DNA of 53,181 bases from Clostridiales bacterium (GCA_022800625.1 JAAWQR010000013.1:1-53181), one strand, 5' to 3'. Numbered from the stretch's first letter, positions 39,330-47,543 are shown. Program-made: numbers and translations. Notes: generated by a model from the letters alone, not told the origin.

Positions 39330-39423
39330 AATATAACTTCATTCCTTTCTTATCACGGCTTATAAGCCGCTCCGTACAGTTAAGCACGGTTTTGTATAAT
39401 AATTGTTTTAAATATATAAAGAA

Positions 39424-40089
39424 TCAGTTAGCGACCTTTACCATCGCATACCTGATAACTTTTTCTCCGCATTTGTATCCGCATTGCAGTACATCTACGA
39501 TCTCGCCTTCGCCGTAGCTTTCGTCTTCGACGTGCATTACCGCGTTATGAAGATTGGGATCAAAGGTTTCTCCCGTCTCGCCGAAGATAGAAACATTCAT
39601 CTTTTCAAGCGTTTCGGGAAGCTTATCAAGTATAAGCCTTACGCCTTCGGCAAATTTTTCGGGATTATCCTGACCTCCGCCGAATTTGTCGGCATACATC
39701 AAGTTGTCAATAACGGGAACAAGTCCCATAACGGTGTCAGCTACAGCGTCGCTGTATACAGCCTCTCTCTCCTTTTGGCTTCTGCGTCTGAAATTATCGT
39801 ATTCAGCAGCAAGACGAGCATATTTGTCTGCCGCCTCAGCGCTCATACTCTCAAGCTTTTCTTCAGCTTCTTTCAGCTTAGTCCTGAGACTCTCAAGATC
39901 GTTTTTCAAGCGGCTTTTTTCTTTTTTGTCACATTTGTGTCCGTCCGACGAAGTACCTTTTTCGCACTTATCTTTGTTTTTACCGCAGCAGTTCCCGCCT
40001 TCTGTCTCCTCTGCTCCGGTGACAGTTTCATTATCTTCAGGCAGTGTAACTTCTTCCTGATCTTTAACTATATCTTTTTCCTCAGCCAT
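39424..40089 (-). CDS. grpE: Nucleotide exchange factor GrpE with Cys-rich N-terminal tail
   Basis: A 221-residue exchange factor for DnaK. A long helix (about 65-115, LKNDLESLRTKLKEAEEKLE) leads into the beta domain (ARLAAEYDNFRRRSQKE, DPNLHNAVMHVEDES, GYKCGEKVIRYAMVKVAN). The first 60 residues are acidic and then carry CC, C and H-x-C within about 25 residues (GGNCCGKNKDKCEKG, GHKCDKKEK). That cysteine cluster is unusual for GrpE and could bind metal or respond to redox. The start at 40089 follows GGAG at 6 bases. Confidence 0.95.
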   Translation of the reverse strand: MAEEKDIVKDQEEVTLPEDNETVTGAEETEGGNCCGKNKDKCEKGTSSDGHKCDKKEKSRLKNDLESLRTKLKEAEEKLESMSAEAADKYARLAAEYDNFRRRSQKEREAVYSDAVADTVMGLVPVIDNLMYADKFGGGQDNPEKFAEGVRLILDKLPETLEKMNVSIFGETGETFDPNLHNAVMHVEDESYGEGEIVDVLQCGYKCGEKVIRYAMVKVAN

Positions 40090-40108
40090 ATTTTTCTCCA
40101 ATCATTAT

Positions 40109-41191
40109 TTATTCACTGTCCGCGCCGTCTGTTATCATGCCCGATACTCTGTCGGACAAGTGATCTATAAGCGCGATCGCGCGTCTGTAGTTCATTCTCG
40201 TAGGACCGATTATACCTATAGCTCCTACGGGAATTCCGTCTTTCTTTACGGTCTTGAAAATCAGCGAGGAATTATCCATTATTTTAACCGAATTTTCTCG
40301 TCCGATGTATATTTTAACTTTATTATCAGGTTCAGATTCCGAATAAAATGTTCTTTCGGAAAAAGCTGACAGCAGATCGTCTTTTCTTTCAAAAAGATCA
40401 AGCATATCGCGAAGTCTGTCAATATCATAAAAATCAGGATATGAAAGCAGTCTGTTTATGCCGTCAAACTTCAGCTCGCCGCCGTCATACGAAGAGATAA
40501 TCTCACAAACAGCTTTGACAACAGGTGATACCAAATATTCATACTCACCCATTGAACGCTCCATCTCCATAAGTATCGGAAGCGTGATTTCTGATGAAGT
40601 AAGTCCCGAAATATATGTGTTAAGTACTGTAGACAAACCGATTACCGCTGCTTTTGTCAGGGGATAACGCGACTGAATATATTTCGTTTTGGCAGAACTG
40701 CCTATCAGCATAACAAGAACCAGGGCATGCTCGTCTATCGGTAAAATCTCAAATCTGGATACCGTAACCCTCCTCTGCGGAGGTTTGACCGTAAGAGCCG
40801 TATAATCGGTAAGGCGCGAAGCAAGATGAACGGCTTTTTCAAGTATCGTATCAAGCTCAGCCTGTTTTCCGCGAAGATTTGCTTTCAGCTCATCAATCTC
40901 ATTTTGCGTAAGCCTGTAGCTGTCTATAAGTGAATCCACATAAAGCCTGTATCCCGCTTCCGACGGCACTCGTCCCGAAGATGTGTGAGGCTGTTCAAGA
41001 TATCCCATATCTTCAAGCTCCGACATTTCATTGCGTATTGTTGCCGACGAGCACGCAATACCGCCCCCGGAAGTCAGATACTTACTTCCGATAGGTTCTC
41101 CGAACTCAATATGCGCTTCGATTATAGCCTTGAGTATTTGTTTTTTTCTTTCGCTCATTCTGCTTTTATCAGTATTTCTTCCGTAGCTCAT
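40109..41191 (-). CDS. hrcA: Heat-inducible transcription repressor HrcA
   Basis: A 360-residue repressor that binds CIRCE and shuts off the dnaK and groE operons until chaperones are titrated away. The winged helix is at the N-terminus (KQILKAIIEAHIEFGEPIGS, ATIRNEMSELEDMGYLEQPH, SSGRVPSEAGYRLYVD). A GAF-like domain follows, and the end GIIGPTRMNYRRAIALID is diagnostic. The ATG at 41191 follows GGAGG by 8 bases. It is the first gene of hrcA-grpE-dnaK-dnaJ-prmA and is controlled by the CIRCE just upstream. Confidence 0.97.
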   Translation of the reverse strand: MSYGRNTDKSRMSERKKQILKAIIEAHIEFGEPIGSKYLTSGGGIACSSATIRNEMSELEDMGYLEQPHTSSGRVPSEAGYRLYVDSLIDSYRLTQNEIDELKANLRGKQAELDTILEKAVHLASRLTDYTALTVKPPQRRVTVSRFEILPIDEHALVLVMLIGSSAKTKYIQSRYPLTKAAVIGLSTVLNTYISGLTSSEITLPILMEMERSMGEYEYLVSPVVKAVCEIISSYDGGELKFDGINRLLSYPDFYDIDRLRDMLDLFERKDDLLSAFSERTFYSESEPDNKVKIYIGRENSVKIMDNSSLIFKTVKKDGIPVGAIGIIGPTRMNYRRAIALIDHLSDRVSGMITDGADSE

Positions 41192-41237
41192 GCCAACCAC
41201 CTCCGAACGCGGACATCATGGAAGAAAAATCCGTTTG

Positions 41238-41264
41238 TTAGCACTCAAAGAGCGCAAGTGCTAA
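41238..41264 (-). promoter_or_regulatory. CIRCE operator
   Basis: TTAGCACTC, nine bases, AAGTGCTAA. This is one mismatch from the consensus inverted repeat. It lies between the hrcA promoter and the start codon, where HrcA should bind. Confidence 0.95.
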
Positions 41265-41274
41265 CTACATAATA

Positions 41275-41304
41275 AATTTACCACTCTGCGAGCATAAAGT
41301 CAAT
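41275..41304 (-). promoter_or_regulatory. Promoter of the hrcA operon
   Basis: TTGACT (41304-41299), an 18-base spacer and TAAATT (41280-41275). It is placed just upstream of the CIRCE operator. Confidence 0.6.
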
Positions 41305-41356
41305 AAGAAATTTGGGATTAGTTGTGAAATTTATGTGAATTCGCACTTTTTATATG

Positions 41357-41383
41357 TGAGCACTCAATAACTCAGTGCGCTAA
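41357..41383 (-). promoter_or_regulatory. Degenerate second CIRCE-like site
   Basis: TGAGCACTC, nine bases, GTGCGCTAA. The spacing equals CIRCE, with one mismatch in the left arm and two in the right. It lies about 50 bases upstream of the -35 box. Confidence 0.4.
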
Positions 41384-41437
41384 AATCGTTTTTTAATAAA
41401 ATAACAGTATCAACACAAACTGCATTATCAGTAAATT

Positions 41438-41808
41438 TTAAAAGTGTGCGTTTTCTAATTTTTCTATTGCATCTTCTTTTTCAGCAGCAAAGAAAAAATC
41501 ATTCCCATTATTGGATTCATATATGAAATCTTTAAGAGGCTTGCTTGTATACTTAGAATAATCTCCGTAAAATGCGGCTTTAATATTATAGTTCATAAAC
41601 TTTTGAAGAATTTCACCTGCAATACCGCTGCTTAAAATGAAAAATTCTTCCGCGACATTCTTCTTGTCCAAAAGTATTCTGTGCGCACCTGTTTATATAA
41701 AACCGTCATAGTTAGATCAGGCGCTGACTCTACATCTGCAATTAGCTTTTTATCGCTTGAAAGCTCTGCGATCTTCACATTATTTTTGTCTAAAATTTTT
41801 ATATTCAT
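41438..41808 (-). pseudogene. DUF4180 family gene with a one-base frameshift
   Basis: On the minus strand the first frame gives MNIKILDKNNVKIAELSSD up to MTVLYK, and a second frame continues with LDKKNVAEEFFILSSGIAGE, QKFMNYNIKAAFYGDYSKYT and KPLKDFIYESNNGND. Together they make the usual 120-residue DUF4180 protein. The frames join near 41690, where an A-run is one base short of what a T-G-A-H-R-I-L-L reading needs. The ribosome site AGAAAGG and spacer are intact. It is either a recent pseudogene or a sequencing error. The function of DUF4180 is unknown. Confidence 0.75.
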
Positions 41809-42007
41809 ACTTATAACCATACCTTTCTGCACTTTAGCGCTTATTGCAATAAAGCGGTCTTTTGTGTCTGTTTTTCCGTAAGCGAAGTTCACCCGTTCCT
41901 CCGGCAAACTTTGCACGGCATAATCTGCCCTGCGAAAGAAACAAATTGTGTCTGAAATCATCTGATATACGTTCCCCGAGCATTCTATTTTCAGACCTTA
42001 CTCCTTA
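41809..42007 (-). other. Unassigned stretch between two small genes
   Basis: About 200 bases. One minus-strand frame from an ATG near 41980, after a GGAGTAAGG site, could encode about 50 residues (MLGERISDDFRHN...). An overlapping frame is also open. Neither resembles a family I know, and I would not call a gene here without homologues. Confidence 0.3.
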
Positions 42008-42301
42008 TCATTTTTGTGTTATGTCAGACAGTATCTCAAAAATACTCTTCACAAAATCAACATTTCCCCACAATGTAACTCTGAGTTTGTTTTCACACTC
42101 AAAATACTGTGTGTGAATTGAAGAGTTTTCATACTCCGAAAATTTGCTGTTTAATAATGCTGTAAGCATATTGGCAATACGCCCACCTTCTTCAGAATCA
42201 TCAACATAAATATCAGCTACAGATGATACGACAGTTTTGTTTTCGGAAGAAAAGGCGTTTTTATCTGTTTCTTCTGCAAAAGCTATATATAATAATTTCA
42301 T
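42008..42301 (-). CDS. Hypothetical 97-residue protein
   Basis: A small acidic soluble protein, N-terminus MKLLYIAFAEETDKN, C-terminus IFEILSDITQK. It reads as an alpha/beta protein with no known motif. An in-frame stop lies a short distance upstream, and the ATG has no good ribosome site. The gene may therefore be weakly translated or a remnant. It stands between a terminator and the broken DUF4180 gene. Confidence 0.45.
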   Translation of the reverse strand: MKLLYIAFAEETDKNAFSSENKTVVSSVADIYVDDSEEGGRIANMLTALLNSKFSEYENSSIHTQYFECENKLRVTLWGNVDFVKSIFEILSDITQK

Positions 42302-42330
42302 TTCTGTACGCGCTATGCTTCACTGGATAA

Positions 42331-42377
42331 AAAAATTTAAGGACACGGTGCAGAAACTAAATTCAGCACCGCGTCCT
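42331..42377 (-). terminator. Terminator after the anchored surface protein
   Basis: AAGGAC-CGGTGC pairs with GCACCG-GTCCTT. On the minus strand it is followed by AAATTTTTTT. Confidence 0.85.
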
Positions 42378-42385
42378 TCTCGGAT

Positions 42386-43291
42386 TTAATCATTTTTTTC
42401 ACGCTTTTTATTTTGTAAAATGATTAAAGAAATGAGGAAAACCCCAGCATGTATTAAAAGCAACGCATACGATATAGCTGAGCTGTCGGAGGTTTGCGGC
42501 GCTGTAAAGCCAACTGCTTCACTGCTCTCGGCTGATGCAAGCTTAGTCTCCGTTTCCTCTGACAACGCGGCTGTAATTTTTCGCCTTAAGGCTTCGCCGC
42601 CATACTCCGTACCACTGACTATATACACATTTTTTACATTGGCGGAAACATTTCTGACAACAAAACCGAAACTACCTTCATTAACATCGACAATGTTTTC
42701 AAGAATAAGCGTTCGGCTTAAATCCCCGACTCTTACGGTCATTTCGTGAAGAGTTCTTTTTTCAACGGGAATTTCGACCGTTATATCGCTTCCTTCAGCC
42801 ATTGCTGCTGACATTTCATCACCGAGCTCACCGAATCCGTCGCACTTTCCGTCTGCCCTGACAGGCGCGCTTGTAATATTCACAGGCTCGTCTCCCGTGC
42901 AGGAAAGCATAAACGCGAGATATCCGTTAGACGACACGATATCAGTGAATGAAAACGTAAAGCTCACCGTATAGTCTTCAGGCGTGCCAATCTCGGGAAA
43001 TATGACGTATGCTCTGGTATCATCGCAGTTGTCGATATGAAGATATCCTCCGTATATCGAAAGCCTAAAGCCATCTTCGCCTGATGTTCCCTTTTTAATT
43101 CCTGCAGCACCGAGAGTATCGGTATCGGTAAAATCCTGCCTATATATTATATCTCCCGTTTCAGAGGCGGCATTGACTTTTTCACTTACGCATAACGGCA
43201 GAAAAATCATGACTGCAAAAGACAGGATAAGGAATCTTTTGCATATATTCAAAATCCTTTTTTCATCAAAATTTAATTTATACCGTTTCAT
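42386..43291 (-). CDS. Secreted, membrane-anchored protein of unknown function
   Basis: A 301-residue protein. The N-terminus has a basic stretch and a hydrophobic segment (FLILSFAVMIFLPLCVS), with a likely signal cleavage after VNAASE. The body (about 45-220) is beta-rich and resembles a concanavalin/LamG-like sandwich (IIYRQDFTDTDTLGAAGI, GGYLHIDNCDDTRAYVIFP, YTVSFTFSFTDI). A Ser/Thr/Glu-rich stalk and a C-terminal helix (SYALLLIHAGVFLISLIIL) with KKREKND follow, which anchor it to the membrane. It probably faces outward and could bind glycan, but no ligand can be named. It is monocistronic. Confidence 0.7.
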   Translation of the reverse strand: MKRYKLNFDEKRILNICKRFLILSFAVMIFLPLCVSEKVNAASETGDIIYRQDFTDTDTLGAAGIKKGTSGEDGFRLSIYGGYLHIDNCDDTRAYVIFPEIGTPEDYTVSFTFSFTDIVSSNGYLAFMLSCTGDEPVNITSAPVRADGKCDGFGELGDEMSAAMAEGSDITVEIPVEKRTLHEMTVRVGDLSRTLILENIVDVNEGSFGFVVRNVSANVKNVYIVSGTEYGGEALRRKITAALSEETETKLASAESSEAVGFTAPQTSDSSAISYALLLIHAGVFLISLIILQNKKREKND

Positions 43292-43433
43292 AGCGACCGC
43301 CCCCGAAATGCTTTGCTCATCATATCAAACATTTGATTCTTCCATATATAGTATACATCATTTTCTCTTTTCGGTCAAGTACGGAAAGGTGGTGAAATCA
43401 CGGTTCATATGGAAGTTTTTTCATGTAACCGTT

Positions 43434-43907
43434 TTAATTCTGATCCTTGCAGACATCGATCCATTCATCATAACCGGAGTATTTTTCAAGCTCGCCGCAG
43501 GTAAGCTCTATAGCGCTGTTTGAGCTTCCGCAAGCAGGAAATACGGTATCAAATCTTTTCAGTGAAATATCAAGGTAGATTTTTACTCCGCGGTTTACCG
43601 CAAACGGGCAAACACCGCCTACGGCATGTCCGATCAGCTCATCCACCTCATCGCCGTGAGGCATTTTGGCTTTGGTTCCGAACTTTGCCTTAAACTTTTT
43701 ATTATCGATCCTTGAGTCTCCTGATGCAACTACGAGAATCGGGCCGTCGTCTGTTATGAAGGACAAGGATTTTGCGATTCTGCATTCCTCACAGCCGAGA
43801 GCCTGTGCCGCAAGGGCAACAGTTGCACTCGAAACATCAAATTCGCGTATTCGCCCGTCTATGCCGAAATCTTTTAAATATGCTCTTACTTTTTCAATTG
43901 TTGACAT
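43434..43907 (-). CDS. YbaK/EbsC-family aminoacyl-tRNA deacylase
   Basis: A 157-residue YbaK/ProX-type protein that probably removes wrongly attached amino acids, such as Cys from tRNA-Pro. The family marks are TVALAAQALGCEECRIAKSL, with the catalytic-type Lys, then PILVVASGDSRID and GHAVGGVCPFA. FPACGSSNSAIEL is near the end. The substrate among Cys, Ala or Pro editing cannot be fixed. It is a single-gene unit on the minus strand, next to the divergent spoVA operon. Confidence 0.88.
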   Translation of the reverse strand: MSTIEKVRAYLKDFGIDGRIREFDVSSATVALAAQALGCEECRIAKSLSFITDDGPILVVASGDSRIDNKKFKAKFGTKAKMPHGDEVDELIGHAVGGVCPFAVNRGVKIYLDISLKRFDTVFPACGSSNSAIELTCGELEKYSGYDEWIDVCKDQN

Positions 43908-44053
43908 AACAATCTCCCTTTTTACTGATACAAAAATTTTATCACATCGTTTTGATAATGTAAAGCATTTTTTTGAAACAGGCTAATATTTTTTGCCTTT
44001 ACAGGGAATAATGATTTCGTAAATGAAATTTTGCAGAGTAAACGGAGAGCAGT

Positions 44054-44497
44054 ATGAATACAAGCGAGCAAACCTATAAGAAATACGCAGACGCAAGAGC
44101 CGTAAAATCGCCGATACTCAAAAACTGCATATGGGCTTTTTGTTCAGGAGGCTTTATATGTACTATCGGACATTTGCTTAAAATGCTGTATATGAATTTT
44201 GGCATTTCCGAAGATAATTCGGCAATGACAGCATCGGTCAGTCTTGTTTTTATAGCAATACTCCTGACGGGTATCGGAGTATTTGACAATATTGCAAAGC
44301 ACACCGGAGCCGGTACGCTCGTGCCGATAACCGGTTTTGCAAATGCTGTCGCTTCATGCGCTATCGACACAAAATCAGAAGGCTATATTCTCGGCGTGGG
44401 AGCTAAAATATTTACGGTAGCCGGTCCTGTTATCCTCTACGGCATATCATCGGGAGTCATCTACGGCATAATATATTATTTTCTCACACGCATGTGA
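44054..44497 (+). CDS. spoVAC: Stage V sporulation protein AC
   Basis: A 147-residue inner-membrane protein of the forespore SpoVA channel that moves dipicolinic acid. It has four to five hydrophobic segments and the family signature FCSGGFICTIGHLLKMLY, then GAGTLVPITGFANAVASCAIDTKSEGYILGVGAKIF. In Bacillus, SpoVAC acts as a mechanosensitive channel. It leads the minimal spoVAC-spoVAD-spoVAE set found in clostridia. I could not identify a sigma-G promoter with confidence. Confidence 0.95.
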   Translation: MNTSEQTYKKYADARAVKSPILKNCIWAFCSGGFICTIGHLLKMLYMNFGISEDNSAMTASVSLVFIAILLTGIGVFDNIAKHTGAGTLVPITGFANAVASCAIDTKSEGYILGVGAKIFTVAGPVILYGISSGVIYGIIYYFLTRM

Positions 44498-44537
44498 GTG
44501 ATATCAAAAAATTCAACTGTAAGAAAGGCTATGTAAA

Positions 44538-45566
44538 ATGGCACATAAAATAATAAAGCCTGAAATGAAAATAAAGATACTCTCGTCAGCATCGGTGGTA
44601 GGACGGGAGGAAGACCGCGGTCCGCTTGGCGGAAGCTTTGATATAACCGACACTAAAGACGACCGTTTCGGAATGGAGACATGGGAAAAATCAGAAAGCG
44701 AAATGCAGCGCCTTGCTCTCGGCTGTGCTATGAACAAATGCGGTATGAGCGAAGACAAAATAGACGCCATGCTTGCAGGCGATTTGCTCAATCAGTGCGT
44801 CGGATCAAACTACGGTCTTTCAGAATACAGAATCCCGTATTTCGGTCTTTACGGAGCATGCTCTACCGCGGCGGAAAGTATAATGCTTGCTTCAATAATG
44901 TGTATGTCGGGACACATGCGCTGTGCCGCCGTAACGTCATCTCACTTTTGCTCAGCCGAAAGGCAGTTCAGATATCCGCTCGAATACGGCGGACAGAGAG
45001 CGCCCACCTCTCAGTGGACCGTCACGGGTTCGGGAGCGTTCATTCTCTCGTCTGAAGACGACTCGAATATAATCAGCGGCGGTGAATACGTCCCGTGCGT
45101 CACCGAACTGCTGCCGGGATATGTTGTAGATCACGGAATATCGGACATAAACAATATGGGAGCCGCAATGGCTCCGGCCGCCGCCGACACGCTGCTCAGA
45201 TATTTCAAAGAAGGTCATTCGCCAAGCGAATTTGATATGATAATCACGGGAGATCTCGGACGCGAAGGAAGCTCAATTCTGATCGACCTGCTCGATGCAG
45301 AAGGCTATGATATATCGGCTGTTCACGCAGACTGCGGAAAAATGATATACAATATTGATCTTGAGGACAAGCACGCTGGCGGTTCGGGTTGCGGTTGCAG
45401 TGCAGTCGTTATGTCTGCGCATATTCTCCGCAACATCAAAGAAGGCATACTGAGCGATGTGCTCTTTGTCGGAACAGGCGCGCTGATGAGTCCGCTGACG
45501 CTCAATCAGGGAAGCACGATTCCCGGTATCGGTCACCTCGTGAGAATCCGAGGAGACAAAATTTAA
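44538..45566 (+). CDS. spoVAD: Stage V sporulation protein AD
   Basis: A 342-residue soluble protein with a thiolase-like fold that binds dipicolinic acid on the outer face of the spore inner membrane. The motifs are VGREEDRGPLGGSFD, YGLSEYRIPYFGLYGACST, AAVTSSHFCSAERQFRYPLE and ADCGKMIYNIDLEDKHAGGSGCG. The conserved Cys in GACST is kept from the thiolase ancestor. It lies 40 bases after spoVAC, with AGAAAGG before the ATG. Confidence 0.97.
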   Translation: MAHKIIKPEMKIKILSSASVVGREEDRGPLGGSFDITDTKDDRFGMETWEKSESEMQRLALGCAMNKCGMSEDKIDAMLAGDLLNQCVGSNYGLSEYRIPYFGLYGACSTAAESIMLASIMCMSGHMRCAAVTSSHFCSAERQFRYPLEYGGQRAPTSQWTVTGSGAFILSSEDDSNIISGGEYVPCVTELLPGYVVDHGISDINNMGAAMAPAAADTLLRYFKEGHSPSEFDMIITGDLGREGSSILIDLLDAEGYDISAVHADCGKMIYNIDLEDKHAGGSGCGCSAVVMSAHILRNIKEGILSDVLFVGTGALMSPLTLNQGSTIPGIGHLVRIRGDKI

Positions 45567-45592
45567 CATTAAGGGAAAGGACAGAACAGATT

Positions 45593-45961
45593 ATGGAAAT
45601 CCTTATGAGCTGTATTAAAGCATTTATTGTCGGCGGATTATTTTGCGTTATCGCACAAGTCTTGATAGATAAAACAAAGCTGAATCCTGCAAGAATCCTT
45701 GTATCATATGTTGTTGCTGGTGTTATCCTCGGAGCAGTCGGGGTATATAAGCCTCTTCTTGATTTTGCGGGAGGCGGAGCCGCAACTCCTCTTACAGGTT
45801 TCGGGTATACTATATCCCGCGGCGTCAAAGAAGCAGTAGACGCCGAAGGACTTATCGGCGTGTTGAAAGGCGGAATCACAGCAACGGCAGGAGGAATAAC
45901 TGCTGCTCTATTCTTCGGTCTTTTAGCCTCGCTTATATTCAAGAGCAAACCGAAAAGATAG
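45593..45961 (+). CDS. spoVAE: Stage V sporulation protein AE (SpoVAEb type)
   Basis: A 122-residue membrane protein of the SpoVA channel, the partner of SpoVAC. The signature stretches are AFIVGGLFCVIAQVLID, LNPARILVSYVVAGVILG, GGGAATPLTGFGYTISRGV and GGITATAGGITAAL. The ATG at 45593 follows GGAAAGG and gives the family N-terminus. The frame is open further upstream but overlaps spoVAD. It closes the operon. Confidence 0.94.
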   Translation: MEILMSCIKAFIVGGLFCVIAQVLIDKTKLNPARILVSYVVAGVILGAVGVYKPLLDFAGGGAATPLTGFGYTISRGVKEAVDAEGLIGVLKGGITATAGGITAALFFGLLASLIFKSKPKR

Positions 45962-45992
45962 CGCATACTTTGACCAAAGAAAATTTTATCAG

Positions 45993-46032
45993 CAACATGC
46001 ACAAAAATTAACGTCAGTTTTTGTGCATGTTG
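45993..46032. other. 15-bp perfect inverted repeat downstream of spoVAE
   Basis: CAACATGCACAAAAA and its exact complement flank a 10-base loop. No T-tract follows on the plus strand. It could end the spoVA transcript or be a binding site upstream of the HPr-like gene. Confidence 0.5.
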
Positions 46033-46093
46033 AACAACGCCCCGCAATTGCTGAAATTTCACTTGTGCACCTGAACAAAGTTAAAAAAAGCTG

Positions 46094-46122
46094 TTGACAC
46101 GGGGTCAAAACAGGTATATAAT
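46094..46122 (+). promoter_or_regulatory. Promoter of the HPr-like gene
   Basis: Perfect TTGACA (46094-46099), a 17-base spacer and TATAAT (46117-46122). Confidence 0.88.
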
Positions 46123-46188
46123 AATGATGTGAGCGGAAAATGACCGCCTCTCGCAATAAAGTGCAAAGGTCAAAGGAGGACTTACCTT

Positions 46189-46425
46189 ATGGAAAGATGC
46201 TGCAAGTACCTTTACAAGATTGAACTCGTTACTAACAGCGACGTTATTGAGTTCAGCAAGATTGCCGCAAAATTCGGCAGCAAGGTTTACCTTGTCAACG
46301 GAAACAAGAGACTCAATGCTAAGAGCTTTCTCGGAGTACATCTTGCAAAGATCGCATGGGATGAAATCTATATCGAAAGTGATGAAAACTGCTACTTCGA
46401 TTTCAGAAAATTCATCGTTGAATAA
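46189..46425 (+). CDS. HPr-like small protein lacking the phosphorylatable histidine
   Basis: A 78-residue protein with the HPr fold pattern. FSKIAAKFGSKVYLVNGNKR, then LNAKSFLGVHLAKIAWDEI and an acidic YIESDEN strand match the second half of HPr closely. The segment that in HPr holds the active-site His (G-L-H-A-R-P) is replaced by TNSDVIEF, so PEP-dependent phosphotransfer at His15 is impossible. The HPr-kinase serine region reads LNAKSFLG, so Ser46 is kept and regulation through CcpA-like partners remains conceivable. A perfect promoter and GGAGG site suggest strong expression. It is a single-gene unit. Confidence 0.75.
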   Translation: MERCCKYLYKIELVTNSDVIEFSKIAAKFGSKVYLVNGNKRLNAKSFLGVHLAKIAWDEIYIESDENCYFDFRKFIVE

Positions 46426-46494
46426 GAGATCTGTCTTGGCATCATGCACGTCATGATGCGGAAACCGAAATATTGCGGAAATTCCGCTTTATAT

Positions 46495-46522
46495 AAATCC
46501 GCCGCTGTTTGGCGGATTTTTT
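46495..46522 (+). terminator. Terminator after the HPr-like gene
   Basis: AAATCCGCC and GGCGGATTT flank a 7-base loop, with T residues following. A GCATCATG/CATGATGC hairpin lies just upstream at about 46438. Confidence 0.9.
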
Positions 46523-46570
46523 GGCATAGTGACAGTTTTTGTCTTACCCTGTCTTACTTAACATCAGTAC

Positions 46571-46599
46571 TTGATTTTTAACTTGCAATGTGATAAAAT
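46571..46599 (+). promoter_or_regulatory. Promoter of smpB
   Basis: TTGATT (46571-46576), a 17-base spacer and TAAAAT (46594-46599). Confidence 0.6.
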
Positions 46600-46629
46600 A
46601 TATAAAGCAAATACAGAGGATGTGAGATT

Positions 46630-47109
46630 GTGGCGGCTGAAAAAAGCAAAAAGCGAATAATTGCGGCAAACCGTAAGGCACGCCACGATTACTTTGTCGA
46701 TGATACATTTGAAGCGGGACTGTCACTTTTCGGCACTGAAGTAAAAAGCGTCAGGGCAGGAAACGTAAATTTGAAGGATTCGTTCTGCTATGTAAAAAAC
46801 GGCGAAATTTTTGCCGTAGGTGTGCGGATAAGTCCGTATGAACAAGGAAATATCTTTAATCGTGATCCTCTTCGCGAGAAAAAGCTTTTGATGCACAAAA
46901 AGGAAATAATAAGGCTCGGTCAGCGAGTTGCGCGCGACGGGTTTACGCTTGTTCCTCTGTCTTTATATTTTTCAGGTTCAAAAGTAAAGCTGGAGCTTGG
47001 ACTGTGCAGAGGTAAAAAGCTGTATGACAAGCGGGAATCAGATGCAGCAAGAAGTGCGGCGCGTGAAATTTCCAAATATACAAAATATTCCTCACGCGGA
47101 GACATGTAA
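46630..47109 (+). CDS. smpB: SsrA-binding protein SmpB
   Basis: A 159-residue partner of tmRNA in rescuing stalled ribosomes. The family signatures are RKARHDYFVDDTFEAGLSLFGTEVKS, RAGNVNLKDSF and LEKKLLMHKKEI-like REKKLLMHKKEI, with a basic C-terminal tail (RGKKLYDKRES). The start is a GTG, 8-10 bases after GAGG. It lies 61 bases before ssrA, a common pairing. Confidence 0.97.
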   Translation: MAAEKSKKRIIAANRKARHDYFVDDTFEAGLSLFGTEVKSVRAGNVNLKDSFCYVKNGEIFAVGVRISPYEQGNIFNRDPLREKKLLMHKKEIIRLGQRVARDGFTLVPLSLYFSGSKVKLELGLCRGKKLYDKRESDAARSAAREISKYTKYSSRGDM

Positions 47110-47170
47110 GAAGATATAATTCAAATAACGCTGTATAAGTATGCCGATATTCGGTAAGCTTATAGTATAT

Positions 47171-47543
47171 GGGGACGCAAAGGTTTCGACGGAGATCTTG
47201 AAGCGTGATAAGCGGGTAGAGGTCGAGAAGCTCTTTAAACATCTCGAACTTAAATATTAAACGCTAACAAAAACGTAGCACTGGCTGCCTAAGTGCAGCT
47301 CGTCCGCCGGAGAATGCCACGGTCTCCGGTTGCCCATAGCGGTGTACCCTACATCGGTACAGACGTCATTTTAGTGGCGGACGTGAACAGCCTTTTAGCT
47401 TTTGAAGCTGTCACGCATAAAAAAGCTACCTTCGGTTCATCCCGTGCGTCGGATGCTCCGCGGGGAATTTTGTAGGCGTACTGCACCCGGAGAAAGTTAC
47501 GTGAATGGTTTTTCGGACGCGGGTTCGATTCCCGCCGTCTCCA
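47171..47543 (+). ncRNA. ssrA: tmRNA (SsrA)
   Basis: About 373 bases. The acceptor stem pairs GGGGACG at the 5' end with CGTCTCC at the 3' end, and the T-arm reads GGGTTCGATTCCC. The tag reading frame at 47260-47292 encodes N-A-N-K-N-V-A-L-A-A and a stop, so the tag would be (A)NANKNVALAA, ending in the ALAA degron seen by ClpXP. Several pseudoknot stems are readable (GGAGA/TCTCC, GTCCGCC/GGCGGAC). CCA is not fully encoded. The resume codon is inferred from the tag frame. Confidence 0.95.
47515..47543 (+). other. Candidate phage attachment core at the ssrA 3' end
   Basis: The T-arm and acceptor 3' half of ssrA is a frequent integrase target. Phage-type genes begin beyond it on the same side. 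The other attachment copy would lie outside the window, so a duplicated core cannot be shown. Confidence 0.4.

Noticed and set aside
45389..45592. N-terminal extension of SpoVAE
   Set aside because: The extra 68 codons overlap spoVAD in another frame and read as Arg/His-rich nonsense.
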